A DNA stretch of 64,000 nucleotides from Pelagomonas calceolata. Lineage: Eukaryota > Sar > Pelagophyceae > Pelagomonadales > Pelagomonadaceae. This document shows positions 46,852-55,726 of this stretch, piece after piece. The stretch spans positions 4,898,001 to 4,962,000 of the forward strand of contig CAKKNE010000001.1 in NCBI GenBank assembly GCA_918797485.1, in the 5' to 3' direction. Numbering within the stretch: position 1 is the stretch's first letter; each line of letters begins with the position of its first letter. A model generated the notes under the pieces. It made no database searches. It was not told the origin of the DNA and saw only the letters and a list, made by a program, of their open reading frames with translations. The position numbers were made by a program, and so were the translations under genes.

Positions 46852-47350
46852 GGTGCACAACTGCTGACGTTTCTTGTGCAGCGGTGCCAGCGCTTGCAAA
46901 CGAGAGCTAGATGCACAGTGCAGAGCACGTTTTGCAGTGCTATAGCACTTATGCTGCTCGTTTTAGCAGCGCACTTTTCAAGAGCATGCACTTTTGCTGG
47001 CGGATGGTCGATTGGTCAAAGTCCCTTGACAGAGCCTCGGATCATCTTCGGGACGCCTACAACGGGATAGATGCCGAAAGAAAAACAAGTGGGCACGCCT
47101 CTAGTATGTTTGCCCCTTCGACAAACAAGAGACGGACGCTGGACGAAGCGAGCTTGAGCGTCCGTCCTTTGGGGCCGAGACCTTTCACCCTCTGAGCGTA
47201 GCCTCTAGTCCCATCCTCAGCTCCGGCGCGGCCGCGGGAGGCTGCCTCCAGCTCGAAAAATCGATACTACCCAGACTGCTGCCCCGACTGGCGGAGAGCG
47301 CTACGACACGCGGAGAGCGCTACGACACGCGGAGAGCGCTACGACCCGCG
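46852..47350. other. Divergent region upstream of the tail-fibre-like gene, with a 19-bp triple repeat
   Basis: 499 bp between outward-facing starts. The last 60 bp hold three tandem copies of a 19-bp unit ending two bases before the ATG of the next gene. No other feature was recognised. Confidence 0.4.
47292..47348 (+). repeat. Three tandem 19-bp repeats in 5' UTR
   Basis: CGGAGAGCGCTACGACACG occurs at 47292, 47311 and 47330; only the third copy differs (A to C near its end). The array stops two bases before the ATG at 47351, so it probably lies in the 5' UTR. Confidence 0.9.
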
Positions 47351-48481
47351 ATGGACGTCCGCCCGCTCCTCGCGCAGCGCCGGGCGCCGCCAGCGCCCAA
47401 TCAGCACCTCTGGCGCGCGTTCGGCGCCGTCGCGCTGCTCCAATTCGTGACGCTGGCCGCGGTGCTCGCGTCGCGAACGGCTCCTGACGGCCGGAGGCAG
47501 CTGCTGGCCGACGAGCTCGAGCCGCCGTTCCGGAAAATACGCGAGGATATCGATCTCGGCGCCGACGAGCGGCGGCGGCTCAGCGGCGCGCTCTGGGGCC
47601 TCAAGACCGCGACGGCCGCCACCACGCTCACGAAGTTCATGGGTACCATGGTCCTCTGCGACACGTCGTCCGCGGCCATCACGGTGACGCTGCCGGCCGC
47701 GAGCGACATGTCCGAGCAGTCCGGCGCCTCGCTCCGCCACTACAAGTTCATCAACACGGGCAGCAACGACTGCACGGTCGCCCGCGCCGGGTCCGACACG
47801 ATCGTCACATCGACGCTGACCGCGACCTTTTCCGGCGGCGCGACGACGTCGACCTTCACGGGCACGGCCTTCACGCCCGCGGGGACGGTCTCGCAACCGA
47901 CCTTCACGGGAACGCAGTTCACGCCCGCCGGAACCATCTCAGCAATTACTCCCGCCGGCACCAACGACGCGCCGACGTTTACTGGTCAAGCGCACACCCC
48001 GACGTTCACCGGCGGTGCCATCACGAGTACGGTGACTCAGGGCACGATTACCACCGCCACGGTGTACACTGGGGCGGACGCCACGGCGACCACGACGGAC
48101 ACGGCGGTCGACGTCGTCACTGCGGTCGCGGCCAGCACCGTCGCGAGCGGGACCGCGAGCGGGACCATCTCGCAAATTACGCCGCAGGGAACCGTGGCCG
48201 CGCCGGTATTTAGTGGTACAGCGCACACCCCGACGTTCACGGGAACCGCGGTGACTCCAGGGGGGACGGTCTCGCAACCGACCTTCACGGGGACTCAGGT
48301 GACGCCCCAGGGCACGATTCAAACCGACACGCCCGGGGGCACGGTCGCGATCGTCAACGCCGCGACGGCGTCGACGGGCTTGACGGCGATCACGCTCAAG
48401 CCCGGGTCCTCGCTCGCGCTGGTGGGCGACGGCACGAGCGCCTGGTACCAGTACGGCGGGACGAGCATCGCCGTCGCGTAG
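47351..48481 (+). CDS. Type II membrane protein with tail-fibre-like ectodomain (short paralog)
   Basis: 376 residues from the ATG at 47351. A cytosolic Pro/Arg-rich N-terminus precedes a membrane helix (FGAVALLQFVTLAAVLA, about 24-40). The ectodomain core is split. Part 1 (about 85-150: TKFMGTMVLCDTSSAAITV, LPAASDM, HYKFINTGSNDCTVARAGS) and part 2 (about 338-376: LTAITLKPGSSLALVGDGT, SAWYQYGG) together resemble a beta-rich unit of phage and giant-virus fibre proteins. Between them lie Thr/Gly/Pro repeats of the FTGTQFTPAGTIS type (about 150-335). The arrangement suggests a core fold with an extended repeat arm. Adhesion is a guess, and a viral source of the core is an inference from the pattern. 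Confidence 0.6.
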   Translation: MDVRPLLAQRRAPPAPNQHLWRAFGAVALLQFVTLAAVLASRTAPDGRRQLLADELEPPFRKIREDIDLGADERRRLSGALWGLKTATAATTLTKFMGTMVLCDTSSAAITVTLPAASDMSEQSGASLRHYKFINTGSNDCTVARAGSDTIVTSTLTATFSGGATTSTFTGTAFTPAGTVSQPTFTGTQFTPAGTISAITPAGTNDAPTFTGQAHTPTFTGGAITSTVTQGTITTATVYTGADATATTTDTAVDVVTAVAASTVASGTASGTISQITPQGTVAAPVFSGTAHTPTFTGTAVTPGGTVSQPTFTGTQVTPQGTIQTDTPGGTVAIVNAATASTGLTAITLKPGSSLALVGDGTSAWYQYGGTSIAVA

Positions 48482-48783
48482 CAAGAGGTACTATACTTAT
48501 ATAGGGTAAGTACCTTGCGCGTAGGACCCCGCGTAACCCGAACGAAAATCAGGTGTACCTATCTCGTGGCGAGCGCTCGCAGGCCTCCCGACGACGGGTA
48601 GTCATCCAAAATGACGGCGCGAAGCCAGCGCCCAAGCACGAAGCCTGCGGTCCGGCGGAGGAGCGCTTTTGTGAGGGCTGCCGGTCGAGCAACGCTGCCC
48701 CACGCAGCCGCGATGGACCCGTGACACACCCATCATGGCGACCGACGCCAGGCATTGCCAGTGAGCGCCAGGCATTGACACCG
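48482..48783. other. Spacer between the tandem tail-fibre-like genes
   Basis: 302 bp. An open frame in phase with the next gene runs back to 48553 but starts with GTG. The phrase GCCAGGCATTG occurs twice 14 bp apart (48757, 48771) shortly before the next ATG. Confidence 0.4.
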
Positions 48784-50991
48784 ATGAAGGTAGCTTGCTC
48801 ACCCGAGGCCTGGCCCCCCAGGCGCCCCCCGGCGCCGTCGACGACGAGAAAGGTCTGCTCGCCCGTGGAGACCTGGCCCCTCCGGCGGCCCCCGGCGTCG
48901 CCCGAGGAGACCTGGCCCCTCCGGCGGCCCCCGGCGCCGCCGGCGCCCAACCGGCGCGTCTGGGGGGCCATCGGGGCCATCGTGCTGCTCCAGACGGCCA
49001 CGATCGCGGCGGTGCTCGCGCCGCGCCCCGAGACCGACGCCCGGCGGCGGCTGCTCGACGAGGAGATGATCGAGCCGCCGTTGCTCAAGGTCCGCGAGGA
49101 CCACGACCTCGGCGAGGTCGACGAGCGGCGACGGCTCAGCGGCGCGCTCTGGGGCCTCAAGACGGTGACGACCGCCACGACGCTCACGAAGTTCATGGGC
49201 ACGATGGTCCTCTGCGACACGTCGTCCGCGGCCATCACGGTGACGCTGCCGGCCGCGAGCGACATGGCCGAGCAGTCCGGCGCCTCGCTCCGCCACTACA
49301 AGTTCATCAACACGGGCAGCAACGACTGCACGATCGCCCGCGCCGGGTCCGACACGATCGTTACTTCTACCCTGACCGCGACCTTTACCGGCGGCGCGAC
49401 GACGTCTACCTTCACAGGAACGCAGTTTACGGCTACCTTCACCGGCGACCAGTTCACGCCCGTCTTTACGGGAACAGATTATACGCCAGCAGGGACCGTC
49501 TCCGTACCGACCTTCACGGGAACGCAGACGGCCCCGGCGGGCACAATCGGTGCGATTACACCAGCCGGCACAGTCTCGCAGCCCACGTTTACCGGCGACG
49601 CTTACACGCCTGAAGGCACCAACAATGCGCCAGCGTTCACGGGGACGCAGTACACGCCCACCGGAACCATATCGGCAATTACGCCAGCTGGAACCGTGGC
49701 CGCGCCGGTATTTAGTGGTACAGCTCACACCCCAACGTTCACGGGTGATGCAGTAACCCCAGCGGGAAGCGTGGCCGCGCCGGTATTTAGTGGTACAGCA
49801 CACACCCCAACGTTCACGGGTGATGCAGTAACCCCAGCGGGAGACGTGGCCGCGCCGGTATTTAGCGGTACAGCTCACACCCCAACGTTCACGGGTGATG
49901 CAGTAACCCCAGCGGGAAGCGTGGCCGCGCCGGTATTTAGTGGTACAGCTCACACCCCAACGTTCACTGGCGATGCAGTAACCCCAGCGGGAAGCGTGGC
50001 CGCGCCGGTATTTAGTGGTACAGCTCACACCCCAACGTTCAGTGGCGATGCAATCACAAGTACGGTGACTCAGGGCGCGATTACCACGGCCACCGTGTAC
50101 ACTGGGGCGGACGGCACGGCGACCACGACGGACACGGCGGTCGACGTCGTCACGGGGGTCGCGGTAAGCACTGTCGCGAGCGGGACCGCGAGCGGGACCA
50201 TCTCGCAAATTACTCCCGCTGGCACCAACGATGCGCCGGCGTTCTCGGGGACGCAGTTCACGCCCGCCGGTACCATCTCGCAAATTACTCCCGCTGGCAC
50301 CAACGATGCGCCGGCGTTCACGGGGACGCAGTTCACGCCCACCGGAAGCATCTCGGCGATTACTCCCGCTGGCACCAACAATGCGCCAGCGTTCACGGGG
50401 ACGCAGTTCACGCCCACCGGAAGCATCTCAGCAATTACTCCCGCTGGCACCAACGATGCGCCGGCATTTACTGGTACGCAGTTCACGCCCGCCGGAACCA
50501 TCTCGGCAATTACTCCCGCTGGCACCAACGACGCGCCGGCATTTACTGGTACGGCTCACACCCCGACGTTCACGGGTGATGCAGACACCCCAGAGGGAAG
50601 CGTGGCCGCGCCGGTATTTACTGGCACGGCGAAGGCGCCCGCCGGCACGGTCAGCCAGCCGACCTTTACCGGAGACGCGTTTACTGCGACATTTACTGGG
50701 ACGGACTACACCCCCGCCGGGACGATCAGCCAGCCGACCTTCACGGGCACCCAGACGGCGCCCGCCGGCACGATCGCCGCGATCACGCCCACGGGGACCA
50801 TCTCCGCGGTGACGCCCGCCGGCACGATTCAAACGGACAACCCCGGGGGGACGATCGCGATCGTCAACGCCGCGACGGCGTCGACGGGCTTGACGGCGAT
50901 CACGCTCAAGCCCGGGTCCTCGCTCGCGCTCGTCGGCGACGGCACGAGCGCCTGGTACCAGTACGGCGGGACGAGCATCGCCGTCGCGTAA
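48784..50991 (+). CDS. Type II membrane protein with tail-fibre-like ectodomain (long paralog)
   Basis: 735 residues from the ATG at 48784; the GTG at 48553 is less likely. It is a paralog of the preceding gene with near-identical core parts (TKFMGTMVLCDTSSAAITV at about 138-156, LTAITLKPGSSLALVGDGT near 700) and a membrane helix (IGAIVLLQTATIAAVLA, about 63-79). The N-terminal tail repeats ETWPLRRPPA. The insert between the core halves has grown to about 490 residues by 25-residue repeats: VAAPVFSGTAHTPTFTGDAV units, then TNDAPAFTGTQFTPTGSIS units. DNA copies within each block are almost identical, so the array expanded recently. Expected to be an extended, Thr-rich, possibly glycosylated surface fibre. 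Confidence 0.62.
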   Translation: MKVACSPEAWPPRRPPAPSTTRKVCSPVETWPLRRPPASPEETWPLRRPPAPPAPNRRVWGAIGAIVLLQTATIAAVLAPRPETDARRRLLDEEMIEPPLLKVREDHDLGEVDERRRLSGALWGLKTVTTATTLTKFMGTMVLCDTSSAAITVTLPAASDMAEQSGASLRHYKFINTGSNDCTIARAGSDTIVTSTLTATFTGGATTSTFTGTQFTATFTGDQFTPVFTGTDYTPAGTVSVPTFTGTQTAPAGTIGAITPAGTVSQPTFTGDAYTPEGTNNAPAFTGTQYTPTGTISAITPAGTVAAPVFSGTAHTPTFTGDAVTPAGSVAAPVFSGTAHTPTFTGDAVTPAGDVAAPVFSGTAHTPTFTGDAVTPAGSVAAPVFSGTAHTPTFTGDAVTPAGSVAAPVFSGTAHTPTFSGDAITSTVTQGAITTATVYTGADGTATTTDTAVDVVTGVAVSTVASGTASGTISQITPAGTNDAPAFSGTQFTPAGTISQITPAGTNDAPAFTGTQFTPTGSISAITPAGTNNAPAFTGTQFTPTGSISAITPAGTNDAPAFTGTQFTPAGTISAITPAGTNDAPAFTGTAHTPTFTGDADTPEGSVAAPVFTGTAKAPAGTVSQPTFTGDAFTATFTGTDYTPAGTISQPTFTGTQTAPAGTIAAITPTGTISAVTPAGTIQTDNPGGTIAIVNAATASTGLTAITLKPGSSLALVGDGTSAWYQYGGTSIAVA
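49696..50070 (+). repeat. Five tandem 75-bp repeats (first block)
   Basis: Units start GTGGCCGCGCCGGTA at 49696, 49771, 49846, 49921 and 49996, exactly 75 bp apart, and differ at only a few positions (for example GGAAGC or GGAGAC at the unit end). They encode 25-residue units in frame. A single related unit lies near 50602, and one in the upstream paralog near 48190. Confidence 0.93.
50206..50590 (+). repeat. Five tandem 75-bp repeats (second block)
   Basis: Units start ATTACTCCCGCTGGCACC near 50206, 50281, 50356, 50431 and 50506, a 75-bp period with high identity, encoding ITPAGTNDAPAFTGTQFTP-type units. The period equals that of the first block although the sequence differs, so both derive from one ancestral 25-residue unit. 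Confidence 0.9.
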
Positions 50992-51001
50992 GAAACTTGA
51001 A

Positions 51002-52069
51002 CTACTTCTTCTTCTTACCCTTCCCCTTTTTACCTTTCTTTCCTTTCTTGCCCTTCTTCTTCTTGCCCGACCGCGCGCGCCGCCCGCGGAACTGCGCCTG
51101 GATCCGCGCGATGCCCCGCTCCATGCGCGCGCGCTTCTCGTCCGCCTCGCGGTTCGCCTCCTTGATGAGGCGCTCCTCCTCGGCCTCGATTGCTAAATCT
51201 TGGTCGATGACGGCGTAGTACTCGGCGAGCTCATTATACTCCTTGAGCTCCCGGTCGTACTTTTCCCGTAAGTCGTCGACCTCGCCCTGGATTTGGAACA
51301 TATTCACGTCGTACTTCTCGATCGTCGCCCTCAATTCCGCCTCGACCTTGTTCCGCCGCCGCCGCCACAACAACAACTCGTCGGCCTGCTCTTGGAGTTG
51401 CACCGCGAGCTTGGCCTCGGCCTCGGCGATCTTGACCTCGTTCTCCTTGACCGTCTCCACGTGAATCTCTTCGTATTCCTTGATCTTCTCGTCGGCCTCG
51501 CGGTCCCTCAACGCCTTCTCCGCTTGCGTGGCTTTCTCGTGCTTCTCGATCTCGGCGCTCAGCGCCGAGCAGATCGTCGCGGCCGTGGCGCTGTCCTCCT
51601 CGAAGCGTCGGCGAGCCCTACTCTGCTCGGCCTCGACCGCGGCCTTCGTCTCCGCGGCCTGCTGGCTCTTCATCCGTGCTCTACTCAAATCCTCCTCCTG
51701 CCGCCGCTGGTGCTGCACCGTCTCGCCGAGCCGTCGCCCCACGACCTCCTTCAGATCCAATAAAGCGTCCACGAAGGCCTTGGACTCGGACCGGTCGTGC
51801 GCCCCGTACCGCTGCAGGACCGCGAACGTCCGCGGGCTATCCCTTAAACACCGGCAGACCTCCCGCGCCGACTCTTGGAGTGCTGCCGCCTCGCCCTTCG
51901 CCTCGAGCTCCCAGTGCCGCGAGAAGACGTCGTAGGGCCCCGGCTCCAATTCGGCCAACACCGCCTCGTGCGCGCGCTCGGGCACGTACGACAAGAGCAT
52001 GATGCGCTCGATCGAATCATCCAGGATGCTCACGACGCGGTTGCGCTCGGAGTTCGTGATCTTGTGCAT
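51002..52069 (-). CDS. IQCD: Dynein regulatory complex subunit 10 (IQCD)
   Basis: 355 residues from the ATG at 52069. The N-terminal SILDDSIERIMLLSYVPE helix, the long coiled coil (about 110-310) with DLREKYDRELKEYNELAEYY, and a C-terminal IQ motif (RGIARIQAQFRGRRAR, about 318-333) fit DRC10. In that family the protein pairs with DRC9/IQCG in the nexin-dynein regulatory complex linking outer doublets of motile axonemes; the IQ motif binds calmodulin-like proteins. The last 24 residues are almost only Lys and Gly. It faces the tail-fibre-like gene tail-to-tail. DRC9 is the main alternative, but the N-terminal pattern suits DRC10 better. Confidence 0.72.
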   Translation of the reverse strand: MHKITNSERNRVVSILDDSIERIMLLSYVPERAHEAVLAELEPGPYDVFSRHWELEAKGEAAALQESAREVCRCLRDSPRTFAVLQRYGAHDRSESKAFVDALLDLKEVVGRRLGETVQHQRRQEEDLSRARMKSQQAAETKAAVEAEQSRARRRFEEDSATAATICSALSAEIEKHEKATQAEKALRDREADEKIKEYEEIHVETVKENEVKIAEAEAKLAVQLQEQADELLLWRRRRNKVEAELRATIEKYDVNMFQIQGEVDDLREKYDRELKEYNELAEYYAVIDQDLAIEAEEERLIKEANREADEKRARMERGIARIQAQFRGRRARSGKKKKGKKGKKGKKGKGKKKK

Positions 52070-52434
52070 GGTCTCTTTTCGTCGGTCTCCCTATCTCTGA
52101 GCGCCCTCTCCGCTTGGGTGGCTTTATTGTGCTTCTCGATCTCCGCGCTCAGCGCCGAGCAGATCGGCCTCGGGCCCGCCGCTCAGGGCAACACGCTGTG
52201 GGCTACGAGCTTGTATCCGCCCGAGGAGACGAGCTTCGCTGCCCTGAGCCGTGCGGATCGCTACAAAGCTCGTGCGGATCGCTGGTGGCACCCGGGCAGC
52301 TCTTCGGCCTCGCCTAGGCTATTTAGTAGAGTCGGCGCTGTCTGCATGAGACGCTGGGCTAGTAGCTTCCCCACTTGCGCTATGAATGGAGCTGCCAAGA
52401 ATGTACTGCGCAAGCATTCATACGATTAATATTA
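52070..52434. other. Intergenic region upstream of DRC10
   Basis: 365 bp between the PQQ-propeller gene stop and the DRC10 start, both minus strand. Besides the partial DRC10 duplicate it has AGCTCGTGCGGATCGCT-like phrases repeated near 52250-52285. No gene was recognised. Confidence 0.4.
52081..52166 (-). repeat. Partial duplicate of the DRC10 coding region upstream of its start
   Basis: 52081-52166 matches 51491-51576 inside DRC10 at a constant offset of 590 bp, including the unbroken stretch GCTTCTCGATCTC and GCGCTCAGCGCCGAGCAGATCG (shown in parts). About one base in eight differs. The copy sits in the presumed 5' UTR or promoter of DRC10 and is not in a long coding frame. Confidence 0.8.
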
Positions 52435-55431
52435 TCACAAAGCCCCCTCTTCGGGCATTTCCCCTTCCGAAATCTCCGCGGTGGCGTCGCGCACATCGGC
52501 AGCCGCGTCGGGCGCCGCCTCCTCCACAGACTCAGGTTCCGCGGCGCTGGCGTCGGGAACAGCATTTTCAGGCTCTACCGCTGCCACAGGCGTCTCCGAT
52601 GCCGGAGGAATCTCCTCGTCGGATGACGTGGTTTCCTCGGGTTCCGCCGCGGCGTCGGCGGGCTCAGGTTTGGGCGCAGGCTCAGACGCCTCTTCCGCAA
52701 GCGGAGCACCCGCCTCGGACTCAGGACCCGATTCCCGCTCCGGCTCAGACGCCGCCGCCTCTGCCTCGGCGTCCAGATCCGCGCGCGCCGCCGCCAGGAT
52801 CTCGCGCTTCGCGCCCTCGTACTCGTAGAGGTGGTCCAGCGCATCCAACGCCAGCAGTTGGACCCGCTTGTCGCGCGACGCGACGACCACGCTGCTCCCG
52901 ACCACGGCCGGCGCCGCGTTGTACGACGCCGCGTCGTGGCGCCACCGCGTGGTCCCATCGGCCAGATTGACGGCCGTGAGCTTGAGGTCCGTGCCGGTCA
53001 CGACCAGCGCGCCGCCCGCGAGGCTCGGCGCCGTCCACCGCACGTCCTGCGATTCCGTGGTCCAGCTCGCGACGCCAGTTCTCGCGTCGACGGCGACGAG
53101 CGCCGCGGGCGTCGAGGCAATTAGTAAATTACCGACCAGCGTCAGCGCGACGACCGGCGCGCCCACGTCGAGCGCCCATATTTTTTCACCCTCGGCCGTG
53201 TCGAGGGCGTACACCTTGTGGTCCTGGCTGCCCGCATAGACGACGCCCGACGCGAGGACGAGGTTCGCCTCGACGGGGCCATTAGTTTTGAACCGCCAGC
53301 GCACGTGGCCGTCGTGGGCCCGCAGCGCGTAGACATATGAATCGACGCCGCCGGCGTATACGTGGCGCGCGTCCGCCGCCGGCCGGCCCGTCACGAGCTG
53401 GCCCGTCGGCTGCGCCCATTTCAAAGCGCCGCTCGTGCGGCGGAGGCAGGCGATGTTCTGGCCGATCCCCACGAACAGATCCTCGTCGTTGACCGTAAAA
53501 CGGCCGACCTCGCCCGCGTGGTCCGCGCGCCACCTTTCGAGGCCAGTCGTCGCGTCCAGCATGCGGACCTCGCCGCTCTTCGACCCGACGACGACAGAAT
53601 CGTCCGTCGCGACGACGGACGTGTAGGGCCCGCCGTCGACGAACCACAAGGGCCCCCCCGTTGTCTCGCTGATACCGTACAAGCCCTCGGCGAAGCCCGC
53701 CGTCACCACTGTACCGGAAGTGACGGCGGGCGCCCAGGCGCTCAGGAGCGTCTCGGCCTTGAAGCGCCACTTTACTAATTCGTCGCCCGACGACTCGATG
53801 AACCCGCGTTTCACGGGCAGCGGCTTTTCTACCACTTCTTCTACTCTCTCGAGGGCCGCCTCCTCGGCTCTAGCTTTCCACTCGCTCGCCGCCTCTTCAT
53901 CCTTCGCCAGCCCGGGGCCGCCCCCCTCGTAGGCGAACGCCAGCGCGAACATCGCGTCGACGTCCTCCCGCAGCTCCACGGCCTTCTTCCACCTTTGAGT
54001 CGCCGCCCGCAGGTCGCCGTCCTGCTCCGGACGTCGTATGGAACTAAAGGACAAGAGCTCCTCCTTCGCCTGCCTGCGCCGGAGCTGGTCCTGGGCTCGC
54101 TCCGCCTCGAGCTCGCGCATCCGCCGCGTCCGCTCCCGCCGGTTCTCCCGATGCATTCTCATCTTCTCGGCCTGGTCGCGCCGGGCGGCCTGGTGCTCCT
54201 CCGAGGCTTGTTCCGCCTTCCGGCGCCGCTGCTCCAGCTGCTCGCGCGGCGCGAGCTGTTGTATTTCTTTCTCCTCGCGGAGGGCCTCCATGGCCTCGCG
54301 CTGCATCCGCTCGGCCTCTTGGAGCGCTCTTTTAGCTTTATACCGCGCGTAGGCCGCGCCGGCCGTGGGCAGGGGCTCCTCCTCTGGCTCGTCCCATCCT
54401 AGTTTTGACTCGGGCTCCTCCTCGGCCTCTTCCCATTCTTGCTCTATTTCTGGCTCAGGATCAGCCTCGGGCTCCTCTTCTGGCTCGGTCTCTGGCTCCG
54501 GCTCTGGCTCCGGCTCTGGCTCCGGCTCGGGAGCGTCGGACTCCTCCTCCTCCGCTGCTAGCTCCCCTTCCGTCTCGGGCTCGGCCTCGGGCGCCTCGGA
54601 CACGTCGGGTGCCGCGTCCGCCTCCGCCTGCTCGGCGGCGCGTCGTTCCTCGGCGGTGGCGCTTGCCCTGGCCTCGGCCGCGCGGCGCTCCCGGTCTGCC
54701 CGTTCCGCGGCCTCGCGGGCCTCGGCCTCTGCACGCGCCTCTGCGGCCCGTTCTTCCTCGAGTCTCTGGCGCTCCCGTTCTGCGGCGGCCGCCTCGGCTT
54801 CGCGCGCCGCCGCCTCCCGTTTCTCCGCCTCGGCGCGCTCGCGGGCCTCGGTCTCGCGGCGTTCTTTCTCCGCCGCCGCTTCCGCTTCCTGCTCAGCTAT
54901 CCGCTGCGCCTCAGCCTCGCGTTCCCGCGCCGCCGCGGCCTCGGTCTCGCGGCGTTCCCGCTCCGCCGTCGCCGCGCGCTCGGCTTCGGCCCTCTCGGCC
55001 GCGACGCGCCGTTCCTCGGCGGCCCGCGCGGCGGCGGCTTGTTCCGCCTCCAAGCGGTCCGCTTCTGCTTTTTCGGCAGCTAACCTTTCCGCTTCTGTGC
55101 GCTCCGCCGCCAATCGCTCGGCCTCTAGCTCTTCGGCGGCGCGGTCGTTTCCCGTGACCAGGCGCACCGGCACGTCGTCCGAGGCCGGTCCCGCGGCCTC
55201 GGCCGGCGCGGCCGCGGCATCGACGTTGTCGAAGAGGCGGCCCGCGCGCAGCCTGTCGAGGCGCGCGCGCAGGTCCTCCGCCGCCGCGCCGTCCGGGGCG
55301 GCACCGGTGCCCGCGCCATCTGGGGCGGCACCGGTGCCCACCCGGCTCAAAATGTTCTTTATGCGCGCTGAGGCGTCGTCGTTCGGCTGCGCCACCGCTG
55401 CAGCGGCGGCTAGCAGCATAAATCGAAACAT
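52435..55431 (-). CDS. Secretory-pathway PQQ-type beta-propeller protein with long coiled coil
   Basis: 998 residues from the ATG at 55431. FRFMLLAAAAAVAQ is a signal peptide. Residues about 95-290 are an Ala/Glu/Arg coiled coil with AERAEAER-type heptads, then an acidic EPEPEPEPE run (about 310-370), and a second charged helix region. A Sel1/TPR-like helix pair (AVELREDVDAMFALAFAYEGG, read as two parts) sits near 490-530. Residues about 560-860 hold seven or eight PQQ-like strands such as GPYTSVVATDDSVVVGS, YVYALRAHDGHVRWRF and KVYALDTAEGEKIWALDV, the eight-bladed fold of BamB and of quinoprotein dehydrogenases, without the cofactor-binding residues. The tail is acidic. A lumenal scaffold or sensor is the most that can be said. 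Confidence 0.72.
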   Translation of the reverse strand: MFRFMLLAAAAAVAQPNDDASARIKNILSRVGTGAAPDGAGTGAAPDGAAAEDLRARLDRLRAGRLFDNVDAAAAPAEAAGPASDDVPVRLVTGNDRAAEELEAERLAAERTEAERLAAEKAEADRLEAEQAAAARAAEERRVAAERAEAERAATAERERRETEAAAAREREAEAQRIAEQEAEAAAEKERRETEARERAEAEKREAAAREAEAAAAERERQRLEEERAAEARAEAEAREAAERADRERRAAEARASATAEERRAAEQAEADAAPDVSEAPEAEPETEGELAAEEEESDAPEPEPEPEPEPEPETEPEEEPEADPEPEIEQEWEEAEEEPESKLGWDEPEEEPLPTAGAAYARYKAKRALQEAERMQREAMEALREEKEIQQLAPREQLEQRRRKAEQASEEHQAARRDQAEKMRMHRENRRERTRRMRELEAERAQDQLRRRQAKEELLSFSSIRRPEQDGDLRAATQRWKKAVELREDVDAMFALAFAYEGGGPGLAKDEEAASEWKARAEEAALERVEEVVEKPLPVKRGFIESSGDELVKWRFKAETLLSAWAPAVTSGTVVTAGFAEGLYGISETTGGPLWFVDGGPYTSVVATDDSVVVGSKSGEVRMLDATTGLERWRADHAGEVGRFTVNDEDLFVGIGQNIACLRRTSGALKWAQPTGQLVTGRPAADARHVYAGGVDSYVYALRAHDGHVRWRFKTNGPVEANLVLASGVVYAGSQDHKVYALDTAEGEKIWALDVGAPVVALTLVGNLLIASTPAALVAVDARTGVASWTTESQDVRWTAPSLAGGALVVTGTDLKLTAVNLADGTTRWRHDAASYNAAPAVVGSSVVVASRDKRVQLLALDALDHLYEYEGAKREILAAARADLDAEAEAAASEPERESGPESEAGAPLAEEASEPAPKPEPADAAAEPEETTSSDEEIPPASETPVAAVEPENAVPDASAAEPESVEEAAPDAAADVRDATAEISEGEMPEEGAL

Positions 55432-55726
55432 CCTGATCGATCAGTTAAGGTTCAGAAGCATGCCGGGCAGCCTACCTGCGACCTCATCGTGGCCCTCGAG
55501 CACTTGACCCCGCACCCGACTCGCGCGATCGCGCCGCTGCCATTCACCGGTCCAGAACACTCTACTAGGACATGCTAGACGTGGCTGCGCGCCGACGATA
55601 ACTGCAGAAAGTTCTGCAAACCCGCCAAGCTCTCAATCAAGCACCAACTCTCACACAAAGGCTGAGAGGCTGCCCCAAGCCAGCTCTCCGCAAGCAAATA
55701 AAATCTACCTGTCGCGCGAACCCAGA
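55432..55726. other. Divergent intergenic region
   Basis: 295 bp between outward-facing starts; no RNA gene or repeat recognised. Confidence 0.35.

Noticed and set aside
48799-50283. 494-codon minus-strand frame over the repeat gene
   Set aside because: Repeats are in frame on the plus strand with a membrane helix and shared core; the minus translation is a by-product.
49696-50590. Possible CRISPR-like array
   Set aside because: Repeats are contiguous 75-bp coding units without unique spacers, in frame in a eukaryotic gene.
54365-55507. 380-codon plus-strand frame
   Set aside because: Ser/Ala-rich antisense of the coiled coil of the PQQ-propeller gene.
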